The notes below the pieces were generated by a model that was given only the letters and a program-made list of their open reading frames with translations, was not told the DNA's origin and searched no databases. Shown piece after piece: positions 37,027 to 46,219 of a stretch of DNA of 46,219 bases (position 1 is its first letter; each line of letters opens with the position of its first letter). Origin of the DNA: Ichthyophthirius multifiliis (Eukaryota; Ciliophora; Oligohymenophorea; Hymenostomatida); assembly GCF_000220395.1 (NCBI RefSeq), contig NW_004086811.1:1-46219 (forward strand), given 5' to 3'. A program made the position numbers and the translations under genes.

Positions 37027-37213
37027 TTTTGATGATAATTATTTATATAAAACTTTAATATTTAGATTTATTTTTAGTTTTGTTTTTCTAATTAAATATT
37101 TTTTTTTAGTAATAAATATATGTTTTTTTTTGTTAATTTAAAGAAAATATTTAATATGATTTTTTTTTTTGGAAATATTAAATAAATTTTTACTTAATAT
37201 AAAAGTAATTGAT

Positions 37214-38927
37214 ATGAAAAATAATTTATCTTATGTTGGTTTTTTAACTTAAAAAACTGCTTAAAAAAACAGTTTAAGAAAAGATTATAACGTTCTAAAT
37301 ACAAATTAATTATAAAGTAAAAATGTATTAGCTTACATACATAAAATGGTAGCATAAAACCGTTAACGTTTAGGGTAAAAAATGACAAAAAAATAAATGT
37401 AAAGTGGGATAACTATCACATCAAAAAATTTCAAAGAAAGAGAAGTTAATTAAAATTAAAAAATAACAAAAATTGATTTACTAAATGACAAAATGTTTTT
37501 TCAAGCCGAAAAAGAACTTAAAAAGTAGAAATATTAAGATGATTTTATTATTGAGACATCTGGACGAGTTTCTAATTTTAAACGAAGAAAAAATAATAAA
37601 TAAATTGATTTAGATACTAAACTTAATGCTATCCTAAGTGCTGCAATAGAAGAATCTGAATTGACAAAGATATTTAGAAATTTCAAATTGAAAAAGTTAG
37701 AAGGCAAGTTACAAATGATTAATTAATATAACGTTGATGTAGATAAAATTTAATAAAATATTTAAAAAAGTGAAACAAATGAAGATCGTGATGAACATTA
37801 TATTAATTAAATTATAAAATCCAATAGTAAATAACATAAAGAATACACTATAGGTAAAGTTCTTAAAATTGACGATTAAAAAATTAAATACAAACATGAT
37901 TAAGCATTAAAAACGGAATTAAAACAATAAAATTAACGTTTAAAAGCTTTAGAATAATTAGAAGATTTTTTCTAAGCCTAAGAATAGTAAACTTAATAGA
38001 ATATAGTTAAGATATATAAAAAAGTTAAAGAATAAAATATTGATTGTAATCTCAATAATAAAAATATTAAAATAGTTTCGTTAAAAAAAAAATAACAGTT
38101 ATAAACAAAATTATTTTAAGAATTTGCTGATTAATAAAAAAATAATTTAACTGATATTAGTAAAAAATAGTGTTTATTTTTATTTCAATTTTTTTTTTTA
38201 ATAATTTATAGTTAAACCAAAATTTAGTTCACCAGATAAATTTTTACATAAAAAAAAATTATACCAAAGTCAAAATTATTTCGATAAAGATCATATTAAT
38301 GTATAAAATAAATTATCATAATCAACTAAGTTGATTAACAAAACATAATCTTATCATATAAAGATAAAGATAAATGAAAATAATGAAAATAATCAACATG
38401 AAAATTAATTAAATAACTTTTTTATAACTTAGTAAAAACTAAAAAATAAATAATCTCCTTATAATAGTTTTACAGTAAGATATAATTCTTTATATTAAAA
38501 TAATATTGAAAAATGTAATTCTTAATAAACTAATAGGAGAAAATAAGGTTTATGTAATTTTAATCACTCAAATCATTAAGATGTTATTAAATAAAATAAT
38601 AATAAATTAGATTTTTTTAAAAAATAATGTTAAAATTTTTATCATAATTAAAATGATTATAATATAGACTGTAAAATGGAATTATAATAAATGGAAGAAG
38701 ATATAGTATAGTAAATTGAGTAAATAGATGCGGCAGATGAGGCTTTAAGATATCCATAACAATTTCTTAATAAAAAAAATGTTGATTTTGAAATATTTAA
38801 TTAATAGAGAATATTTAAAAAAAAATTGATTTCACATTTTTTGAAAAAACTTTAAAATAAAAGTGATTTTTATAGTCTTATAAATTAAAAAAAATATACA
38901 GAAAAAATTATAAATAAATTTTAATGA
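37214..38927 (+). CDS. Unidentified Gln/Lys/Asn-rich protein
   Basis: Exons 37214-38159 and 38212-38927 join in phase through a GTAAAA..TTATAG intron and give 553 residues. The N-terminus (MKNNLSYVGFLTQKTAQ) is followed by FQAEKELKKQKYQDDFIIET, then SGRVSNFKRRKNNKQID, LNAILSAAIEESELTKIFRN, a long Gln/Lys coiled coil (LKALEQLEDFFQAQE), and after the intron VKPKFSSPDKFLHKKK, VRYNSLYQNN and EQIDAADEALRYPQQFLNKK. Predicted mostly helical and soluble. I do not recognise a domain; a cytoskeletal or ciliary coiled-coil role would fit but is a guess. It sits 187 bases after NudC on the same strand and converges on the BEACH gene. Confidence 0.7.
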
Positions 38928-39689
38928 AAAAAATCGAAAATAAAATATATTCCCTTTATTAAAAAACATTTTATTTTATGAAATATGAATTGTTATTATT
39001 TAAAATAATTTATATTATAAGTTTATTTGTATAAAAAAAAAATAGTATATTGTATATTAAATCATAAAAGAATTAAAAACCATTTATAAAAATAATAATA
39101 AGTTTAAAAATATAATTAAAATTAGTAGATATAAATAAAAATAAATAAAATTATAAATCCTTCAGTTTCAAATTAAAATTTTATAATATTCTTAAAACAT
39201 AATACCTAACTAATAATATATATTTCATAAAAAATATAATATAAATAAGACAAATTATAAAAAGTAAAAAGTAAAAATTAAAGTTTTTAGAATATTAAAC
39301 ATAGAAAATTATGCAAAGTAAATTAATTATAAGGACATAAAAAAAAAAATATTAAAGATATTAAAATTATTAAAAATAATATATTTATTAATTAGTTAAT
39401 AATATAATTTTTGAATATAAATTAAGATAATATATAAAAATAGCTTTAAATTTATAAACTATTATAATTTTTATAATTAACAAATGCTTTTCTATTTGTA
39501 TTTTGTAAAATAAGGATAAATTTCTTATTCTTTAAATAAAAAAATATATATATAAATTTTATAAATTGATAAATATAATACAAAAAAAAAAATACCAAAT
39601 ATTATATATAGTATATATAATAATTTTAAAAATTAAAAAAAAATAAAGTAAAATTAAGAATAAATGTTTTAATAATAATAAAATAATAT

Positions 39690-39720
<31 letters not shown>

Positions 39721-39944
39721 TATATATTTATTTATTTAAAAATATATATTTATATATATATAATAAAAAAATTTAAATAATTATATATAAAAAAAAATAC
39801 TTTTATATATATTTTTTTCTATTTTAAAAATTTATTTTATAATAGTTTTTAGTGTATTTTCTTTTTTTATTTATCTAATTATTTATTTTTTTATAAAAAA
39901 ATAAAAAATTATAAGATGAAAACATATATATTTAATATAATTTT
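38928..39944. other. Intergenic, convergent gene ends
   Basis: About 1 kb of A/T-rich sequence with (AT)n patches near 39685-39770, between the ends of the Gln/Lys-rich gene and the BEACH gene. No gene recognised. Confidence 0.6.
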
Positions 39945-42900
39945 TCATTATTTATATAATTTATTAACTGAAGGATCAGTCAAAACTGATATTTATCCAT
40001 CTGCACACCCACATAAAATAAATTTCTTATCAATTGATTATAATATACACATTACAGGAGAAGCTTATGATACTATATAGTTTTTAATTAATTATAAAAA
40101 TGGTAATTCTCTAATATATAATTCGCCTTTTTCATTTCCATATATGATAAATTCACTAAAATTAAAATCGCTTACTATACAGGCAGAAGTAATTTAATTA
40201 AAATCTTCTTATACTTTTGCTAATAATTATCCATTTACGCTATATGAATATAATGTTTTATCTTCATTTGAAAAAAATTATATTGAAGGCAAAGGAGTTG
40301 ATGATAATGTTATCTAAAATAAAAATTATTTAAATAAAATCTATTAAAAATATAATAGTACATAATTAATAGGTAATCCCATTGGATGAAAAATATTTCT
40401 ATAAAATACTCCTTTCATTAAATTATATATATTTATTTATCCATCATCTGATGAAGTAGCAAATATTTTCAAATCTTTTGATACTTTAATTACATTAACC
40501 TATTTTTTATATTAAAAATAATTAATCACTTTATAATACCTTTTCTTTATGATCATTTATTATGTATTTTACAACTAACTTTAATTCTAATGTAATTTTC
40601 CATACAATAACTTCACCATTTCTTGATCCTTTTTTTAATAAAATTAAAATTTTATCACCAACGTAAATAAATATAAAACCTGTAATTAGAAAATTTTCTT
40701 TATTATCAGCAGTAATACATGTAATAGTTTCATTATGAATATTATAAGTATCTTAAACTTAACCACTATCAATTTGTAATATTTTTAATTTACCATCCCA
40801 AATACCTCCGATAGCTATAATCTATAAAAAATTTATTAGATTATTATAAATAAAAATAAATAAAATTTAAAACTTTATATTATTTAAATGAATAAATAGG
40901 AAAGACAGTATAGTTAATGGACTTATCAATTTAATTTACAAAGCTATTTTTTTATTTATAAAAACTTATTTCCCTTTACTTATCTTCTCCGCATTAAAAT
41001 GGAATAATATTTTACTAATTTTAATTTATCGGCACACTATACCACCTATATTAAATAATTGTACCATTTTTTCTACAACAAATAAGTTTCTATTCATTTA
41101 CCCAATATAATTAAAACACAGTCAAATCAGAAATTTCATCAGAAAATATATTTATCATTTTACCATGTTTAGCTCCTTGTTATTTCCCACTTTTATTATT
41201 CATTGATGGCCTAAAAACTTTAATTTTAGCTTGAATATCTGTAATACATTTCCCTTATAAAGTTTAATCCTTTGGCATTCTTTATATATGGGGTTTATCA
41301 CAAATTAATTATATTGGAGTTTACCCGAAGTTAATAATTTATGCCTCTGTAGAAATTTTTTAATTGGTATCTTTAATTAAATCAAAATTAACTCTACCCT
41401 CATAAGTTAAATATTGGAAAACATTAAGATTTTTTTACGCTTCTTTTCCTTATTATTTATATCCAAAAACCAAATCTATCCAGTTATTTATATAAGAAGA
41501 TACGATTTCTGATTCCAAGGCCTATTTATGTATAACGACAAAATTATAGGGATTTCCTTTTGCCCATTCTGGAAGTAAAACATTATTAACCATTAATCCT
41601 TTATTGCTTTAACATTCACCGAAATTTTCCCCGTTTATATTTATGAACATTTCCGGCATATAAAAAAATTCTGGAATAAGTTCTCTTACATCAAAAGTCT
41701 CTTCAGTAGCCGATCTATATGACTCCTATATACTATAGAAAAGTCTATCAGCAATATCAAATTTCCCTCCTTATAATTAAATTGCTCCTCTAGTAAAAGG
41801 TTATAATCTTATCAAAAAATATAAAATTATAGCTGGAGAACTATAATGTTATCCAAAATGAAAAGGTGGTATTTCCTAGAAAGGATCGTCATTTTCGAAT
41901 TTTTAAGTAAATTAATCTGCTCGTTCTTTTGAGCCCATATTTCCGACTGTTTTTGAAAAATCTCTTATCGATTTGTACATATCTTTGGATTAGAAGTCAG
42001 TTATTACCCAAGGGAAAATGAAATATTGAGCAATGTCTTTATAAGTACGGGAAGCTATAGAATTTAAATACATTAAATATTCGAAATTTGAGATTTTCCT
42101 GCTTTACCATTTTTACATCATATTTTCTTTTTCAAGTAATTTTTTAGGATTTAAAGTTTTATTATATTATAAATTTGGACATCTTTTATTTCTACTTCTG
42201 ATTAACTTTTAACTTATTTATTCGCAATCTTAACTGTTTAAAAAATTCATAAAAATAGAAGAACCATCCAAAAAGAAAATTTCTAAAGCAGTTCTTTTCA
42301 AAATAAATCTTCTGTTTTAGATTTATTTAATATTATTTAACTGCCATTCTTTTATTAATCTAGAGCTTTCTTGAAGTTTATGTGCTATTAGGGCTATATG
42401 TGAATTTTTTTATTATATATGGGTATACTTGAACTCTAGATTTTCTTTGGTAATACTCAAAACACCTTCTCGTGCGGTTAAAGGTGTTATCCAAACACAA
42501 GCCTTCGAAAACAGGTTATTTTCATCGTTTTCTTAATTTATTGTTTTTTTAAATCCGTTAGTGACTTGAATTCTTTCTTCTATTTGGTCTTCAGTTTCAT
42601 CGTTTATGATTTAAGATTGTTACTGAGTTTCTTTTTGGATAGGAAGAATTGATTGGATTGTTTTGGATATGTTTTTTGTAAATTTCTTACCAATATTATA
42701 GAACAAATTATTACTCTTACTTATTTATTTCTAAAATGTTTTATTTGTAATAGTATTTATGTTATTATCTGCTAAATTAACAGATGCATCAAGTCCTCCT
42801 TTATTATTATTGCTTGAAAGAGCATTCAAAGAACATTAAGATCGAATTTGTTAAGCTGTGGACGTTTCAATATTACTATTTATCAAATAAGAAGAAGCTT

Positions 42901-45900
42901 TATGTTAAAATTTAATCTCAAAGCATTCCACATAATCAGGTTCTATAAGTTTTACTTTTAAAAAAGGCTTCGCACGTTATTTTGTTTCGTATTTACCGAT
43001 TTTACGGTAGAAAATATTGGATTTATTTAATAATTTAGGAGTGTTTTCATATAAATTGTCATTTTAATCGGAGAATTAGTTGCTTTTCCATTAACCATTA
43101 TATATTCTGAGCCTGTTCCATATTTTTTTCCATTTATTTCTTATTTTACGTTCATTTTCTTCTAATTTAAATTATACTTCTGGATATGTAGTTTATTAAT
43201 TTTCTTAAAAACTTGATAAAATACTATTATATTATTCCATTATGTCTTATTTATTATTTAATTAAATTTATTATTGAATACAGAATTTATTAAAATTTTC
43301 CAGATTTGTACTTTAAGCTGTATTTTTTAGACTCTTAAAATTTTCATCATAATATTTATTTATTATATGAAGAATATCTGGATTATCGGTAAATGTATAT
43401 ATATAATCATTTGCGAAAATAGTTTCCTTTAAATTTTTTAATTAATTATTTATTAATTACTATATTAAGTTAATATTTATAATATCATTATTTTATGTTA
43501 ATAATTCGAATAATATTTAATTGCTTTATAAATTTTATTGTTAGTTTTTGCTTTTGTTTAGGCTTGTCTATAAATTTTGGGTATTTTCAATGTTTATTAA
43601 ATTTACAGAAATTATTAAGAAAACTAAAATGTTATAAATTGTTTATTTTATTAATTCCTTTGTTTGCTATTAAGATTGTTCATATTTTAAATATAAATAG
43701 TTCATTATATACATGTAATCTGCTTTTATTGATTCTCGACAATTACTTAAATTTTTGTCTTTAGCGAATTCACATATAAGGAGATAATATTTGATTATTT
43801 TCTCGAGTTTGTTAAGCCATACTTATGTCTCATGTATCTTTTAATTACTTATTAGATCATCTAAATAAAGTGTGATTAGTAGATTTATTTTTTTAAAAAA
43901 AGTATCTCTCACTTACATATAACACATTAATAAGTCAAAGCCTTATAAGTTTTAGGGTTACCTGTAATATTTTAGGTAGCTTGCAACAGATTATTCGATT
44001 TCTTGGAATGTTTAATTTTAATAATTTTCTTTTATTATAGTTTAATTCCATAATAAGTCAAAAATTTGGAATAAAAGTTATACTGTTTGTGAATCAATCC
44101 ATTTATTTTTTTTAACAGTTTCAATAAAATCTTTTTTTATATAAAATATTAAAAAAATAAAAAGATAATATTATACTTTTAGGTAAGGGCTAATTTTCGT
44201 TAATTATTGTAATATAGTTTTTCATTGATAAATAAACACTATTTGTTTACTAAGTGTTTTTATAATTATCACTTTCGTAATTGTAGCAAGAAATTAAAAT
44301 TTCTTAACTTAGATTTACAATATTTATAATATTATTCCAAAATAATAAATTCTGTAAACTATATAAATTAACATTAGTGTAACATTCCTATACTAAGTTA
44401 CTAAGCATGCTTTACCATATGCTTCTCAAAACAAATTTATTAACGCTCTTAAATACATTTTTCTATTAAGTGTTTATATATTTTACATTTTGTGTTTCAA
44501 GCCAAATAAATATACTTTGAAGTTTACTTGTGATATCCTATTCATACTAAATTGCTGCATTTGTTAATAAAGCATGTATTTGTATGCTTTTTTCCCATAC
44601 AAATATATTAGGTTCTTAATTTATCATTTTTATCTTTGATAAAATAAACTAAAAAAATATAACAAAAAAATTACCTATTAATCTAAAATTAAATTTAAAA
44701 CCCAATAATAAAATTCGTTATCAATCCAAACAACTTTGCAATTTTACATATTTTATTAGAGTAAAATTAAGACATCAGTCAATATTTATCTTCTTATTAT
44801 TTCACAATTACAGTTTTAATAAATATAAATAATTATTTAAAAAATAAATCTAGAATTTATAGCATCATTAGAATTTATTTACAGTTATTAATTTATTTCA
44901 TTTGGATATTTATTTAAACTCCATTCTAAAATAGATTAATATAAAGGCTATATTTACTTAGCGAATTCTATTTATTAAGGACTATTAATATTATTATTTT
45001 CAAAATTTAATTAATTGCTATTAGGCGTCTATTAAGCGATGCTTTCTACAGAAAAACTTACTTCACTTTCTTATGCCGAATTTTCAATAATTATATTAAC
45101 TTTTTATTTTATTTTTTTTAATTTAAAAATAACTTTACGTTTTCTTTTGACTGAAGCATCATTTTTACTTTCATCTTCTTAATTTTATTATAAATTAAGT
45201 TAATTATTTTCTTATTTTTATTAATTTTCACTTTGATTAATTATATTAGGCATTTTAGAATTATAGAAATCAACCTATTATTATTTTAATTCACCTTTCA
45301 TAAATTAAACACACATTTAAGCAATTTCCAAAATTTCTTTTTCTTCTTTATCAAAATCTTCTTAAGTTAATATTTTTTTGCCTTACTCTCCTCCAAATGA
45401 ATATTTTTCATTTATTACTTCTGTATCAATTTAAAGCTGCATTATTTTTTTCTTAAATTAAACTTTTTTGTCTGAATTTAATTTGCCTTTATGTACTATA
45501 TTAAAATCACAATTGTCATCAATTACAAGAATACACTTTTTTTGTAAATTTTTATTACTTTTTTCATATATAAACGAACTAATGTTATTATTATTTTTAC
45601 AGATTTCATTATTTTTTGTTTATTTATTACTGCTTATATCACTGACATTATTAATATTTTACTTTCCTTTATTACCAGGAAAACTAAAAACTAAAGCTTA
45701 TCCGGCTTTGCTAGACATTTTAGGCTCTAAGTAATTTCCACTACCTGGGTTAGTTATTGTAAACGGACTTTACTTGACTTTAGTATTCTATTTATTTTAG
45801 ATTTAAAAATTGTCAACATTTCCACATAATTTTCTTTTGTTAATCATTGAAGGAGCTTTCGTTGAAATAGGATTATATATTAAATCTTAATCTTTTTATT

Positions 45901-46219
45901 AAAATAAATTATTATAATTATTATCATCTTTATCCTTATCATTTAAATTATCATATTAATTATAATTATCATTATAATTACTATTACAATTACCATTATC
46001 ATTATCATTATCATTATCATTATCATTATCATTATCATTATCATTATCATTATCATTATCATTATCATTATCATTATCATTATCATTATCATTATCATTA
46101 TCATTATCATTATCATTATCATTATCATTATCATTATCTATTATCTATTAATCTATTTATGTAATTATCTATTATCTATTATATTATCATTATACTATTA
46201 TAATTATCATTATATATAT
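39945..46219 (-). CDS. PH-BEACH-WD40 protein (LYST/NBEA/LvsA family), partial at right edge
   Basis: Reads leftward from beyond the window to TGA at 39945-39947. From the N-terminal side: a (Asp-Asn)n tract, disordered Asn/Lys-rich stretches, helical exons (about 45000-43400), then the PH-like domain ([20 protein letters not shown], about 42500). The BEACH domain (about 42160-41250) includes [79 protein letters not shown] and [20 protein letters not shown]40 blades follow ([28 protein letters not shown]-like [47 protein letters not shown]). Several short introns interrupt it, e.g. before [14 protein letters not shown] and before [15 protein letters not shown] proteins control lysosome size, vesicle fusion/fission and, in ciliates and amoebae, phagosome or contractile-vacuole traffic. 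Confidence 0.92.
45994..46138 (-). repeat. (GATAAT)n hexanucleotide repeat coding Asp-Asn
   Basis: On the + strand this is a nearly perfect ATTATC repeat, about 24 units. On the coding strand of the BEACH gene it reads GAT AAT in frame with the downstream exon, giving an Asp-Asn dipeptide tract. In another frame the same repeat contains TGA, so only some frames tolerate it. Confidence 0.9.

Noticed and set aside
39916-40389. Rightward ORF of 157 codons starting [20 protein letters not shown], looking like a secreted protein with a signal peptide
   Set aside because: The opposite strand carries the last WD40 blades of the BEACH gene ([27 protein letters not shown]) in a frame that joins upstream exons through normal introns. 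The rightward ORF is antisense shadow in a code with one stop codon.
43495-43764. Rightward ORF with hydrophobic segments resembling a membrane protein
   Set aside because: Antisense to an exon of the BEACH gene that stays in frame with its neighbours.
45943-46134. Leftward poly (Met-Ile) ORF
   Set aside because: Wrong frame of the GATAAT repeat; the Asp-Asn frame connects to coding sequence.
45994-46138. CRISPR-like or telomere-like array
   Set aside because: Simple hexamer repeat without spacers, not the ciliate telomere unit (G4T2), and it lies in coding frame.

Overview
The window is a piece of a ciliate macronuclear genome. It is extremely AT-rich, introns are tiny (roughly 38-90 bases, GT..AG), and genes are dense on both strands. 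Almost every conserved gene reads only if TAA and TAG mean glutamine and TGA is the sole stop. That code plus the composition points to an oligohymenophorean ciliate; the base composition is most like Ichthyophthirius multifiliis, but this is inference. No bacterial-style operons, rRNA, tRNA or CRISPR arrays were seen. Because only TGA stops translation, long chance ORFs are common, so calls rest on homology, local G+C, splice phase and start context.

Layout, left to right. 1-2075 (-): partial tepsin/MTV1-like AP-4 accessory protein, then Abitram (FAM206A). 2258-2761 (+): calcineurin B. 3364-4774 (-): WD40 protein. 5136-6361 (-): poorly resolved gene, possibly DENN-like. 6510-7775 (-): intronless poly(ADP-ribose) glycohydrolase. 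8193-9264 (+): NAP1 histone chaperone. 9421-10985 (-): unidentified coiled-coil/Asn-rich protein. 11543-12418 (+): triosephosphate isomerase. 12810-13329 (-): unidentified. 13797-14306 (-): alveolin-like cortical protein. 14589-15941 (+): FEN1. 16450-18177 (+): multi-Myb (SNAPC4-like) protein. 19084-20840 (+): cytosolic aspartyl-tRNA synthetase. 22446-23264 (+): RING-H2 protein. 23715-24476 (+): unidentified gene with an apparent frameshift. 24968-26965 (-): MAPK15/ERK7-type kinase with a TAA-encoded polyglutamine tail. 27905-29555 (+): CTU2. 30066-30479 (-): CX9C-type cysteine protein. 31154-32235: two orphan candidates. 32758-34662 (-): transmembrane kinase of inverted topology. 36003-37026 (+): NudC. 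37214-38927 (+): unidentified Gln/Lys-rich protein. 39945 to the right edge (-): very large PH-BEACH-WD40 protein, cut by the window.

The genes are mostly unrelated housekeeping and signalling functions: DNA repair and chromatin (FEN1, NAP1, PARG), translation and tRNA modification (AspRS, CTU2), membrane traffic (tepsin-like, BEACH), and cytoskeleton/cortex (NudC, alveolin, MAPK15). I see no co-regulated cluster. The most unusual item is the kinase at 32758-34662: cytosolic kinase at the N-terminus, one membrane segment, and a furin-type cysteine-rich domain at the C-terminus, the reverse of the usual receptor-kinase order.
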